A stretch of 64,000 nt of DNA from Liquidambar formosana. Taxonomy: Eukaryota > Streptophyta > Magnoliopsida > Saxifragales > Altingiaceae. Positions 9,787 through 21,042 of the stretch are shown in pieces. The stretch is from NCBI GenBank assembly GCA_039720395.1, contig CM077826.1, positions 22,507,053-22,571,052 of the forward strand. Direction: 5' to 3'. The first letter of the stretch is position 1. Every line of letters starts with the position of its first letter. The notes under the pieces are model-generated. The model did not search any database. It saw nothing but the letters and a program-made list of their open reading frames with translations, and was not told the origin of the DNA. The position numbers and the translations under genes are program-made.

Positions 9787-12700
9787 CTAGATGCTTAAAT
9801 TAAATTTCTTAAACTTAAAATAAGTTTCTTCAACCTTCCTTGGTGGTTTCCTTCTCTTGCTTGGCCCCGCTTCTTCTATTGGTAGAGGAGGTGGTGGAGC
9901 TGCAGTTAGGTTGTACTGAGGAAAGGAGTTCAATCTACAAGTTTCCAAGAAAATAAATGATTTGAGTACTACTTTTCAAGAAAAAACCAAGAATTTTTAA
10001 AAGTTTTGATTTGATCTATTCTTACTGGGTGTGAGTGTTCGCTCGCTCTATACGCCTCTTGCCTTAATAGGTTTAGGCTCATCCTCATCATGTCTCTTCT
10101 CAAGCTGGCATTGAGATTGATCCATTCTTGTGTATACCCGGCGGGTGTCTGTGAAGAAAAATTGGGTAAGAAGTGTCTAATGAGCATTTGGGAATTAAGA
10201 GAAACAAGTCAACCTTGAAACTTACAGTCTCATATCGAGGATCTATTTGTGGAACCTCGTCCATCACGGGAGGTGCTATGTTTGAGGATACAATGTCGCC
10301 TGCTTGGCACAAATCAATGGACCACTAAGGCCGCGGTAAAGGGAACAGTGTGTCCCTATTCGCACCTTCATCATCACTATCCATACGCCCCCTTGACACA
10401 CCCGAGGTTGAACCCACCGTGTAATGGTGACCACGAGTTCGCTGTCCCTGAAAAGAGTTGCACATAGTCAGCTAGGAAATACTTGTAAAGCATGTACAGG
10501 GTTGAGTATGTACTTACCCCTACAGGCAGAACTCCTACGACTCTAGGAGGCATCAGATACCTCCTACAGAAACTTTCGTAGTCCCCATTCAGAACTATAA
10601 AGTCACTCGCCTCCTTACTTCTTATAGCTTTGATCAATTCGCGCCCCTGCAAGGAGTTGGCATGTCTCATGCTTTTAGGTGGTGCCATAGGAACCACAGC
10701 CGCACCAATATTGCCTTTTACTTGGCGCCAAACTCTCTCCCTAAGGTACTAGTAGCGACCTATAGGACCTTCTAGGAGGATCCGTTTTTCTGTCATATCA
10801 ACACACCTGTGACATTGCTCTTCAAGAGCATATTTCCACTATGCCTATGGGTCCCAGTCCACATAATCCATGAATTGGTGTTAAGTGAAAGAATTGAAAA
10901 AGAAAAGATGGAATTCAAAAGGATAAAAGTCTTAGAGATTACCTTGTCAGCAGTAATACAAGCCAAGAATGCCCTAGCATGGGCATAGTCATGTTTATTG
11001 TCCACCGAATCGCACCTATTGTGAATGTGATAATTGGACATAACGGGCCATGAGGGATTAGTGTCAATGAGAGCGGGACGTTCAAACCCCAAGTATTCAT
11101 AGTACCAAATCTATTTTCAAAAAGAAAATGAATTTCCAAAATGATGTGTATTCATTGCAATTTTTTTTTTTTTTTTAAAAGGAAGCTTGTAGGTTGATTT
11201 ACCTCCCAGATGAAGGACATCCCACTAGTGGTTTATGCTTACTCCAAGTGATCTGTCACTCATGGACCTATATAATACAACAAGGGCAGCACTACCCCAG
11301 TTGTAGTCGCCCATCTCCCAAACATCCTCCATGCAAGCAAGGTGCCCTAAAGGAGCAACATCGCCCGAGCTAGCAAAGAAGATGCTAGACAACATGTATA
11401 GCATGAAAGCTCGGACAAGACAAGGTGGGTCTGCGTCGTCCTCTTCTCTTTGATTACAGAAGTTAGTCTTCAACCAAGTTCTGCGCACCCACCCCTTTGA
11501 ACTGGTACTATGGTCCTGAGTTGTTCTAAGAGACAATGGGGATCCCTATGGGCACTCTCATAATAAGATAATCTTCGCCTACCTAGGCGAAGTCCTGTAA
11601 TAACAGTCAAGTCTGTTGGGGTAAGAGTCATTTCCCCAAAACTGAAGTGAAAAGTGTTAGTGGTGTCCCACCACAACTCTGTAAGGGCCAGCAGCACTTG
11701 TCTGTCCTTCTGCTCCACCCATAAAGCATTCAAGAAGTCTCTGAAACCAGCATTAATTATAATCTTTTGGGCTTCGGGTTGCCGTGTGGCTATTTTGCGC
11801 CACCATTCTATAACTCCTCCAAGAGCATGTCTCATTCTGTCCTCAAAATTTGGCTGCAAAGAATAAAGGAAATCATGGAAATTGTTATTTTAAGTATTTG
11901 CTATGCTTAACGAATAACTCAAGAATGTTTAAATTCATGGTTTTTCAAGTTTTCAAAAAGTTTACATATGTGAAAAGAAAGTTCTTTGCAAAAGAAAAGT
12001 ATTTCAAAAATCAAAGGTTAACATTCAAGAGAATACCCATGAGTTTTCCTTTGATTAGTTAAAGCATTTGAAAGAAAAAAGGATGATTTTATTCTCTCGA
12101 GAATTTTATCAAACACTGGGTATGCATTATCATGACTACAAAGTTTTTACAAAGGAAAGTATTTCAAAAATCATAGGTTAACATTCTAGGGAATGTCCTT
12201 AAGTTTTCCTTTGATTTTCCAAAGTATTTGAAAGCAAAAAAATGGTTTTATTTGGTAGGCATGGTTATGCCTACAACGTGTTTATAAAGAAAAATGCTAC
12301 AAAAATCATGGGTTAACATCCTAAGAGAAAGCCTTTGAATTTCCCTTTGATTTTCTAAGGTATTTGAAAGCAAAAGAATGGTTTTCATTCCTTTAGGGAT
12401 TCTACCAAACACCTTGTAGACATGGTTATGGCTACATGATTTTTGTAAAGGAAAGTGTTTCTAAACTCATGGTTAAACCTCTTAGAGAATACCTTTGATG
12501 TTTTGTTTAAGAACTTTGAGCATTTGAAAAGAAAAAGAATGATTCTATTCTCTTGAGAATTTTGTCAAACACTTGGTAGGCATGGTCATGCCTACATGAT
12601 TTTTGTAAAGGAAAGTGTTTCTAAACTCATGGGTAAACCTCTTGGAGAATACCTTTGATAGTTTATTCAAGAACTTTTGTCATTTGAAAGCAAAAAGAAT

Positions 12701-13223
12701 GGTTTTGTTCTCTTGGGAATTTTATCAAACACTTAGTGGCATAGTTATGCCTACAAGGTTTTTTGTAAAGAAAAGAACTTCAAAATTCATGGGTTAGCAT
12801 TCTAGGGAATGCTCTTGAGTTCACTTTTGATTATCTTGACTATTTGAAAATAAAAATAAAGATTTTATTCTCTTGGAATTTTATCAAACACTTGGTGGGC
12901 ATAGTTATGCCCATATTGGAAAATGAGGTCTTTGTACATGGAAAACTCCTAAAAGTTGTCAAAATAGCAAGAACTCAATGCATTCCATTCATAAGAATAG
13001 CAAATATTTGAAAAGAAACAATGAAATGAAAGAATAAGGATGAACTTAAAGGAGTTGGGAATTATCTTACCTCATTCATGGAATGGATGTAGGAAAGATG
13101 ATTGTTGGGTTCCAAGAGCAAACTATCCGGTTGATCTTCATAGTGAGGAGCTTTGTATGTCTTCTTGAGGAAATGATGTGGGTACTCGGCATTTGAATAT
13201 TTGTTTGTTGAAGAATTATTCAT
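9787..13223 (-). pseudogene. PMD (plant mobile domain) gene of element 2, seven exons
   Basis: A spliced minus-strand gene. Exons by GT/AG sites and homology: 13223-13071, 11853-11203, 11110-10943, about 10840-10518, 10447-10226, 10148-10026, 9915-9787. Exon 1 starts MNNSSTNKYS. Exon 2 holds WWDTTNTFHFSFGEMTLTP and ITGL, the PMD core. Exon 3 is exactly 168 nt, as in element 3, with NKHDYAHARAFLA. The last exon ends in a basic tail (PSKRRKPPRK), a likely nuclear localisation signal. Defects: a 1-nt frameshift in exon 2 near 11500, a stop after SINH near 11227, a weak exon 4 acceptor and a stop in exon 5 (LPRP). The intact product would be about 600 residues. Intron 1 (11854-13070) is swollen by tandem repeats. 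Confidence 0.75.
11950..12930. repeat. Tandem repeats in intron 1 of element 2 PMD gene
   Basis: Six diverged copies of a unit of about 130-160 bp recur, each with a phrase like ATTTTATCAAACACTTGGT followed by a small hairpin (for example GTAGGCAT-GGTT-ATGCCTAC at 12255). Introns 1 of the homologous genes in elements 1 and 3 have only one or two such units (CACTTGGTGGG at about 675-695 and 37417) and are about half as long. Confidence 0.8.
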
Positions 13224-13509
13224 GTTGGGTGTTCTTGAGAAAATGGGTTTGATTTGAAAAAGTAAGTTGGGAAGGTTCATTTGATGAATCAAAGGTTGTT
13301 TTGATTCCTTGAAAGTGATGTTGTTGGTGTTTAATCACCACAATGATTCAAGTTTAATACCAAAAGTTTGGTGTTTTAAATGTTGGGAATGTTGGTTTTT
13401 GGGTTTCTAGAGAGAGAAACTCTCAAAAACAAGCAAAAGGAGGATGAACAAATGAGGAAGGTGCAAGGCTTTATAGCCAAAACACCACAAAAATGCAGCA
13501 AAAAAGTCA

Positions 13510-13595
13510 CTCTCGGGTGACCGGTTGGCCCCAACCGGTCCAACCGGTTCACCAACCGATCCAACCGGTTTGGTCCAACCGTCCCCCTAGCCCGT
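13510..13595. promoter_or_regulatory. Palindromic module and TATA box of element 2 PMD gene
   Basis: The module starts CTCGGGTGACCGGTTGG and has four ACCGGT/ACCGAT blocks. It lies about 288 bp upstream of the PMD ATG (13223). A good minus-strand TATA box (TATAAAGC, 13475-13468) follows about 35 bp closer to the gene, so the module sits immediately upstream of a core promoter. Confidence 0.75.
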
Positions 13596-13699
13596 TTCTC
13601 GTTTTGTGCAAATTTTGAACAATTTCGCTTAACCAGGCCCCTTTTCGCTTGATTTTTTGCCAAAATCTCTCTTGAAAAGCCTAGAACCTGATGTAAATG

Positions 13700-14901
13700 A
13701 CTTGAAATACATGAAATGATAAGTGATTAGTCACTAATTGAATCATTAGTTGACTTATAGTGGTATTTGCAAGCCCATTTTGACATTCGCCTTGTTAAAG
13801 GGCTTTATCTTTGGATGATGGAAGGATGATGCTTATGATATTTGTTTAGAGCCATGGAATTTTATATTCCTTGATTTCTTGTGATTGAATTGCTATTGCT
13901 ATTTATTTCTTGAGGAAATTATAGCACGTTGGAATTGATTGAATGTTCTTGCTTATTTTTAACCCTCGGGTTAAAATAAAGCTTTGTTGATTGGATGATG
14001 AGTTGTTGAATACTTGGGATGCTTTGTAAGGATCATGAAATTGCTATTTCTTGATTCTTTATGATGAATTGACATTGCTATTAATTTCTTGAGGAGATTA
14101 TAGCATAATTGGAATGTGTGCTTTGCTTAATTTTAACAAAGATTGTTAAAATAAAGCCTATGATTGCTCGATTGGAATAGGTTTTGAAAGTATGTTTGAA
14201 TAACTCTTTGAGTCACATACATGGATTGCTTTGCATTGCCATTAGTTTCTTGAGGGAATTCTAGCACAATTGGAATATTTACTTTGCTTAATTTTAACAA
14301 AGATTGTTAAAATGAAGCCTATGATTGCTTGGATAGAAGTGGTTGTGATAGTATGTTTAAATGACTCTTCGAGTCACATACATGAATTGCTTTGCATTGC
14401 TGTTTATTTCTTGAGGAAATTATAGCACAATGAATTGGTTGCCCCTACTTAATTTTAACAAAGTTGTTAAAATTAAAGTTCCATGATTTTGTTTAGTAAG
14501 CATGGTGTGTTTAAATGACTCTTGTAGTCACACACAACCCCTATCTTGTGCGTGTCCTCATTAGAAAGAATGAGCATACATTATAGAAGCATATATGTCC
14601 CTATTAGAAAGAATAGGCATATGAGAGTATAGTGTGTTTAAATGATCCTTGTGGTCCCCCTTATCTTGTGCTTGTCCTCATTATAAAAAATGAGCGTGCA
14701 TTATAGAAGCATATGTTCCCCTATTAGAAAGAATAGGCATATGAAAGTATCGCGTGTTTAAATGACTTTTGTAATCACACACAACCCCCCTATTTTGTAC
14801 AAGTGTACAATATAGTAGTCATGAACATCCCCAGTAGTCACTGTTGAAGTTCAAGCTTTGGTTCCTTACCCTTTTCTTGTGAAAATGGGCCGCCTTTTCT
14901 A
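13700..14901. repeat. Hairpin-rich tandem repeat tail of element 2
   Basis: Degenerate units recur, each with TTTCTTGAGG-type, TTTTAACAA/TTGTTAAAA-type and TGACTC/GAGTCA-type hairpins. Later units switch to CTCATT-AGAAAG-AATGAG (14557) and CCTATT-AGAAAG-AATAGG (14600). Position and architecture match the tails of elements 1 and 3, but the sequence differs. No coding potential is seen. Confidence 0.8.
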
Positions 14902-14946
14902 TCATTGGTGTCGCTTGCGAAACAAACTCCACCAATGAGGGGCATC
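14902..14946 (+). promoter_or_regulatory. Terminal hairpin and polypurine tract of element 2
   Basis: TCATTGGTG (14902-14910) is perfectly complementary to CACCAATGA (14930-14938), and the second arm is part of the polypurine tract AATGAGGGGC. The LTR starts TGTAAACACCCC at 14947. Confidence 0.75.
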
Positions 14947-17900
14947 TGTAAACACCCCATTTTCACCCCCATGAGTTCATGATATCATTTGGTTAGGTTT
15001 AGAAGCATTTAGGAGCCCCTAAGCATTAAAGGACACTTTTGCCCTTCTAAGCCTTTGGAGAATAGGTCATCATTGCATGCATATTTTTATCTCTTTATTG
15101 AGTCCCATCACTTGCATTTAGTTTCTAGGATCATTTTGGATATGTGTGTCAAATTTGGTTCAATTCCAGATAGGTTTGGATAGTTAATTAGAACTTTTGC
15201 GACTTGAAGGGCAATTTCGTCTTTTATTTTGTATATTTTCCAATTGACCTCCAAATTTGTTCCGGAGTGTTCCATTAATCTTAGAATGATGAAATGAGTC
15301 CAATTGAAGTGCCAATTTAATTTATTGATAGGTTTTGGATTGGTTCGCCACATTACCCTATGGTTAATTGACCTTTTTTTGGGTAATCGCCTCATGAAGA
15401 CCCCGCCACCTGACCATGGTCAGGGATTTTTGGTTCGAGAATATTCTAGGCTTATTCTACATTGAATCCTTGAAATTTTGGCTTTTGAATAACTCAAATC
15501 GGAGTTAAAATGAAGAATTTGTGTCCGTTTGAAGTTCGGAATCCGAATCGAGCTAGAATTTCAAAATTCTTGGATTCCTCTCGGCTGACCGGTTCACCCA
15601 ACCGGTCCAACTGGTTCACCCAACCGGTCACCCGAGCCCTCCGTCCTGATTCGTCTCTCTTTGAATTTTTGACGGAATGGGACTCTACCACTCCGAATTT
15701 CAGCCTTCTAAAGGACTTCTAAGCCTATTGGGAGGTGGTTTTGAGTTGTTTAACATCCATGGGATTTAATTATAGCCCTAGATTGGTTTTATGGTGAATT
15801 AATCTCAACCATTGGTTCATATGGTTGGTTGGTTATAAATAGAGGCTCATTCATCAGCATAAGGGACTTTTGGACTTTTGACACATCATATTCATTAGAG
15901 AGCTAGGGAGAACGAGTTTGCACACACCCATATCACTTGAAGAAGGCTTTTTACTGCAATTTTGAAGAGGAACTAGAAGACAATCAAGCCAAAGAGAAGG
16001 AAGAACACAGCGAAGACCTTTGCTTTGTTATAAGTCTCCTTTGCATCCTTTTACGATTCCTTCTTCTTCTACTCCATTCTCTGCATAGTTATGGCTTAGA
16101 ATTGATTTAGGAATCATATATACTCTATATTTAAGAGTGTATGTGATTCAAATATGATGTGAAAGCATGCTAGTGGAATATGATTGCGAATTGTTTACTG
16201 TTAGGATAGTTTCTCTCTTAAGGATAGAGGTACGTCTTGCATAGAAAATTAGTTGATGTGTTTAGGCCGTTTTCTCTTCATGGTTCAATTATATGCATGA
16301 TTTTAAGTACCTTTTGTATAGGACACTTGCTGTGTAAGCCTCATCTTCATAGGTGTATGGATGATTATTCTTTTCGAGGATAATTATCGTCCTTAGAGGG
16401 TGAGGTTGTGCATGGATGCTTTCTAGAGTGTGTTTAAGTATGCTGTGAGTTTCTTTGCATTCTTAGGTATATATTTTACATAGGATATGCGAAGAAATCA
16501 TTCATGTGGAGTGGGTTTCTATGTAAAATTATCTTCGGATAGTTTTACTTCAGAAAGCTCGTCATAAGGATGATTATTTCACATTTTTACATAAAATACT
16601 TACCTAAGGCATCATGTTAGATTTTCTTTTCATATTTTGAATTGTCATATGATATTTTCATCATGGTAATTCATATTTAGCATGTTTTTGATAGTTTTGT
16701 GCATTTTAGGGTGTTTAGAGCATATAGGAATATATTAGGGTGTTGTTTCCCTATTGATTTTTGTTATTTGCATGAGTATTGGGTCATTATATGCATGTTT
16801 AGTATTCTGTCCAGATTTGATTTAGGTCTCATAATGATTATTTGAGCATGAATATGGTTGGTTTGAGCTTAATAATTGCCCTATAGAATACATAGGGTGC
16901 TTAATTGGTGTTTTCTCTGATGTTTCGAGATAATTTGCATATAGTAAGTGGTTCATGGTAAGTCTTTTTGTGAATTGTTCTCTTCTCCCCCTAGGGTTAT
17001 TGTCTTTATTGGATTAGAAGTCCTAAGTTTCCAACTCTCTTAAAATTCTGTTTTATTTGGAGTTCTATCCTCTTTTGAATTCAAATCTCTTTGGAAGTCT
17101 ATTTGAGTTAGAGTTCTATTCTTTCTCAAATACCTACTTTTTCTCAAGCTATTTTTGGAAACTCCTAAGTTTTTAAAACCTTTCTTAAGTTGGAAATTTA
17201 GAGTTTATAGTTCATTATAAAGGGAGTAACCCCTTCTCAATCGAACTACGTGGACTTTGATCCTTACATCTTTGCATGCAAGGTACGTAGGCGCTCATTT
17301 GATGTTCAAGTCCGCCCTAGGATACTAAGTATCCTAGGTTTTCTTTTTTCTCTCTTTCTCTCTTCTATCCATTTGTCCATCACATATATTGCTAGAGGAG
17401 TAGGATGGACCCATGCTTCATCATTTATCCATCACATATTTGCTAGAGGAGTAGGATGGACTCATGTTTATTCATTTATCCATCACATATGTTTGCTAGA
17501 GGAGTAGGATGGATTTGTTTCTTATTCTTTGTCTCTCTTACATGCCTTCCATATTTCTTTTATTTGTTCATGAATGTTTACATGCTTTATGGATGTTATG
17601 GATGAATATGGATGTTTATGGATGATTCTTTGTATATGTATGGTGACTAATTAGGAAGTAATTGAAATAGCCCATATAAATTCAGAGACCCATTTTTGGG
17701 CGATGTAGGTGCCCATAGGATGTTTCCTAGAACCTTCCCACATCGTAACTTAATCTCTGAATCCTTTCTTGTTTTGATTAGACCTGCTTTTCCTTAATTG
17801 TAGTTATATGTTTGGTTTTTAAAGGTTTCTTTTTAAAACTATTTTCATGGTTTTCCTTTTTTCCTTAAAAAATGAGGTGGCGACTCCTTGTTTGTTTGTT

Positions 17901-18003
17901 TTTGTGAACCTTTTAAAAACCAGATTTTTATTAATTTAAATCTCTACAAGTCTTTTTAAAAGAAGGGTTTTCCTTCCCCCCGGATCGAAACCCGTGGTTC
18001 ACA
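14947..18003 (+). repeat. 3' LTR of element 2 (3.06 kb)
   Basis: It starts TGTAAACACCCCATTTTCACC and ends GTGGTTCACA. The palindromic module is at 15578-15637, a TATA box (TATAAATA) at 15834-15841, and a PBS-like TGGCGACTCC at 17878-17887. A unit of about 57 bp containing GCTAGAGGAGTAGGATGGA is repeated three times at 17375-17515; the short ORF there is a by-product. Confidence 0.85.
15578..15637. promoter_or_regulatory. Palindromic module in LTR of element 2
   Basis: It starts CTCGGCTGACCGGTTCACCC and ends CCGGTCACCCGAG, with repeated ACCGGT/ACTGGTT blocks. It lies about 195 bp upstream of the LTR TATA box. The core matches the two antisense promoter modules of the same element. Confidence 0.75.
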
Positions 18004-18308
18004 GAGGTAACGGCAACAGTGTGAAATTAAAAGTGGGTTTCGCTGGGAAAAATGGAGTTGGCCAGAGATTGTTAACCAAAAATCTCATTTTACTGAAGAA
18101 AAAAAAAATACAAACAAAAACCGAGTTCCGGACTATCCCGAACCGAGAAAACTCATTCTGAGACCAATTCGGTCTAAGCCTAAATCGGTCCGGTTCCGAT
18201 ACAAGATTTAAGCTCCCAAATTACTTCAGTTTGGGACAGAAATGTCCCTGTCTCAGACCGTCCCATACCAAGTTGCACCCCTACTACAAGGAGTAAAACT
18301 CTTCCCCC
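18004..18308. other. Non-coding spacer between elements 2 and 3
   Basis: No gene is seen. The last part (AAGGAGTAAAACTCTTCCCCC) resembles the LTR sequence just upstream of the GAACTACGTGGAC block and appears to continue at 43153, so at least the end belongs to an older LTR split by element 3. The remainder (for example CGGTCCGGTTCCG) is unassigned. Confidence 0.5.
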
Positions 18309-21021
18309 TGTCACACCCCATTTTTGCACCACCTTACTAAGGCTCGTCATTTCATGCATGTTTTTGTTTTGTTTTTGAGTCTAGTCACTTGCATTAGTTT
18401 TTTAGGGTCACAAGGACAATGGATATGAATTTTGGTTCGATTTGGAGTTAATCTCGAGGGATAATAAGAGCTTTTGTGACTTGAGGGGCATAATCATCTT
18501 TTAAGTCCCAAACTTTTCATTTGACCTTGAAATGATCTTCAAATTGTCAATTGGAGTTCATATGGATGCATAAGAGGTATTTCTAAGTTCATTTTGATGA
18601 ATCAATGGCTCGGGATTAAAATGGCTCGATACAGTTCAAGTTGGTTAATTGACCCTTCTTTGGGTTAGCTCTAATTGACTCACAATTACCAACCAAATCT
18701 TTTCAAATTGACTTTCATTAGTCATCATTTTACCCCCAAAAGTGTTTTATGAAGTTCAATTTTGATATGGAAAGTGTTTGGTTTGACCCTATGTGCATGC
18801 CTATGCTTAGCAAAGGTAGAGCATAATGGTTAACCGCCTTGTTCATACCTAACCATGCCCCCATGGTTAGTGTTTTTTACCCTAAAATGTTCAAAAACAT
18901 ATTCCTCATCGAAACACGGTCGTTTTGGCTTTTGTTTCATCAAAATCGGAGTTAATTTGCCCCCTGAAACACTTCTAGAAGGGAAAGGAAGCAAAATAGG
19001 AGAAAAATCCGAAGTGGGCTCGGGTGACCACCCAGCCCCGGGCGGCTAGTCGCCTGGGCCCAGGTGGCTAGCCGCCCAGGCCGTGGTGGTCACCTCGAGA
19101 GCACTTTCCTAATTGCTCTATGTTTCCTTGCTGAAGCGGATTCCTCCCTATTTTGACGTACAAGGGCTCTTTTGGACGGGTTTCCTTCTAATTTTTGGTA
19201 ACTTCTGAGTTACTTAAGCCCCAAGGGGGTCTCTAATAGCCCTTGGATTAATTTTTAGGGTTTTAATCCCAGCCATTGGTTAATCCTAATTAAAGTCTAT
19301 AAATACCCCCCTATGCTTCAGCACAAGAGGAGCCACTTTATGCATTAATACTTAAGTGTTTGAGAGAGAATAAGAGAGAGAGACTTGAAGGAGAGCTGGA
19401 GTTCTTGCTGTAGCCTTGGAGAACATTGATTGAAGACATCCACAAGAGCAAGAGGGAGTTCATACAGCAGCAAGGAAGGCTCTTCCTAAGGTATTCCTCT
19501 TTTCTGTTCAAGCTTAAACAAAGGTATCATGTAGGATAGCTCTATTGCATGTAATGCTTGTAATTTCTATCATGAATTGAAGTTTCTATTAGTTAATAAA
19601 TGTGATATTGATGATGTTCATGATGAGTTTTGCATGCTTTAGAGTTAGTTAATAGGTTCCAATGCATAGTTATGATTCTTGTGTTTCTGTTGTCCTTGTT
19701 CTAGGATAGTGATATTGCATGTTAGAGTTAGGTTTCTTGTCATGTTTTATTGCTTTAGTTAATTAATATGCATGGTTTAGGTTCTGTTTAGTTTTATTTT
19801 AGCATGTTTAGAGTTGGTTTTGTATGTTTTTAAGCATATTTGTGAGTTTAGGGTTTTAGAGTCCTTGTTTTGTGTTAGTTTTTATACAGCATGTTAAAGT
19901 AGGTCTTTTCATTGGTTTTTCTTCATGTTTGCAGTATATGTTTTTTCATATGGAGTAAACATGATATTTTTGCATGCATGTTAGTTTGTTCTAGGGTTTT
20001 TATGCATGATATGGTTCTAGGATTGTGTTAGGGCTTATGAAAGTTTGCTGTTTTTGCTATTGGCATGTTTAGTGGATGATTTTAGGCCTTTGTACTATTC
20101 TGTTCAGATTTGCATGTTAGTATGTTTGCATGGTTTTGAGCACGTGTAAGGGTGCAAATAGGTATGGTATTTGTTCTATGGCAAATAGGGCTGCCAATGC
20201 TTGAAATGGCTAATGCTTGGAGCTATTGCGCTCAGGTAAGTGGGTGTGAAGGTGCCCCAATTCACCTCCCTTCCTAACTCTCTCTCTTCTCCCTCCTAGG
20301 GTTGATTTTTAATACAAGTCTATGGTTTAAATCAAGGGTTTCCTTAACCAACAAAATTCTGTTTTTATCAAAGTTTCCATTTTGTGGAATTTTCCTAAAA
20401 TCAAACTTTGTTTATTCAACTCTTTTTCAAATAAGGAAAGCTAGGGTTTTAACCATAGGTTTGTATTAGGTCTTAACCCTATTTCTATTCCAACTACGTG
20501 GACTTTGATCCATGTATTTCGTTGCATGGTACGTAGGCGTTCTTCGTGAGGCTCAAGTCTGTTCTAGGATCCAAGTATCCTAGATTTCTTTCTTTCCTTC
20601 TTTTCTTCTTTTTTTTTATTTTCTGTTTTATTTGTTTATTATGCATGGATGGATGAATGAAATATATGATATGCATGCAATCCTTGTGATGATATACTTA
20701 CTGATTTTTGTATGGAAAAGATCTTGATTTAGCCCAAATGAACTGAGAGACCGAAAGGGTGACATGGGTGCCTATAGGCTTTGCCTAGAACCTTCCCATG
20801 TCATAACTTAGCCTCCGAATCCCCGATTTCTTTGGTTTCCAAAAGACTGTTTTTGCCTTTCCTTTTTTATGGAGTCATTCAAATTGTTTTCCTAAAACAA
20901 GCTGTTTTTAGGGTTTTACTTGTTTCCTTTAAAAAATGAGGTGGCGACTCCTTTCCTTTTTCTTCTTTCAAATAAACTAATCTTTTTGTCAATCCTCGTG
21001 GGCCCAATTTCGGGGTTCACA
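18309..21021 (+). repeat. 5' LTR of element 3
   Basis: It starts TGTCACACCCCATTTTTGC and ends GGGGTTCACA. The palindromic module is at 19018-19099, a TATA box (TATAAATA) at 19298-19305 (start of transcription expected about 30 bp later), a GAGA-rich leader near 19360-19385, and a PBS-like TGGCGACTCC at 20942-20951. Short ORFs inside are not genes. Confidence 0.92.
19018..19099. promoter_or_regulatory. Palindromic module in 5' LTR of element 3
   Basis: It starts CTCGGGTGACCACCC and ends GTGGTCACCTCGAG, with GGGCGGCTAGTCGCC and GGTGGCTAGCCGCCC inside. It lies about 200 bp upstream of the TATA box. The equivalent in the 3' LTR is at 41142-41223. Confidence 0.78.
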
Positions 21022-21024
21022 GTT

Positions 21025-21042
21025 TGGCGACTCCACTGGGGA
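21025..21042 (+). promoter_or_regulatory. Primer-binding site of element 3
   Basis: TGGCGACTCCACTGGGGA starts three bases after the LTR end. It has the TGG expected for pairing with the CCA end of a tRNA. Ogre/Tat elements are reported to use an arginine tRNA; I recall this motif as typical of them but cannot check the tRNA here. From here to about 21830 is a leader with no gene that I can support. Confidence 0.85.

Larger units (their letters stand above)
6469..18003 (+). mobile_element. Element 2: 3' part of a Tat/Ogre-type Ty3/gypsy retrotransposon
   Basis: In order: integrase (+), A-rich tract, DUF7745-like gene (-), PMD gene (-), hairpin tail, polypurine tract and 3' LTR (14947-18003). 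Its 5' portion is separated by element 1 and lies outside the window. The integrase carries many stop codons, so it is older or more decayed than element 3. The 5 bases after the LTR are GAGGT; the matching left duplication is not visible. Confidence 0.85.

Noticed and set aside
11470..11859. 'Aminotransferase-like' enzyme
   Set aside because: The domain is the plant mobile domain; the enzyme name is a legacy annotation and no aminotransferase motifs are visible.
18004..18308. Independent gene fragment
   Set aside because: No ORF or domain; the end matches LTR sequence.
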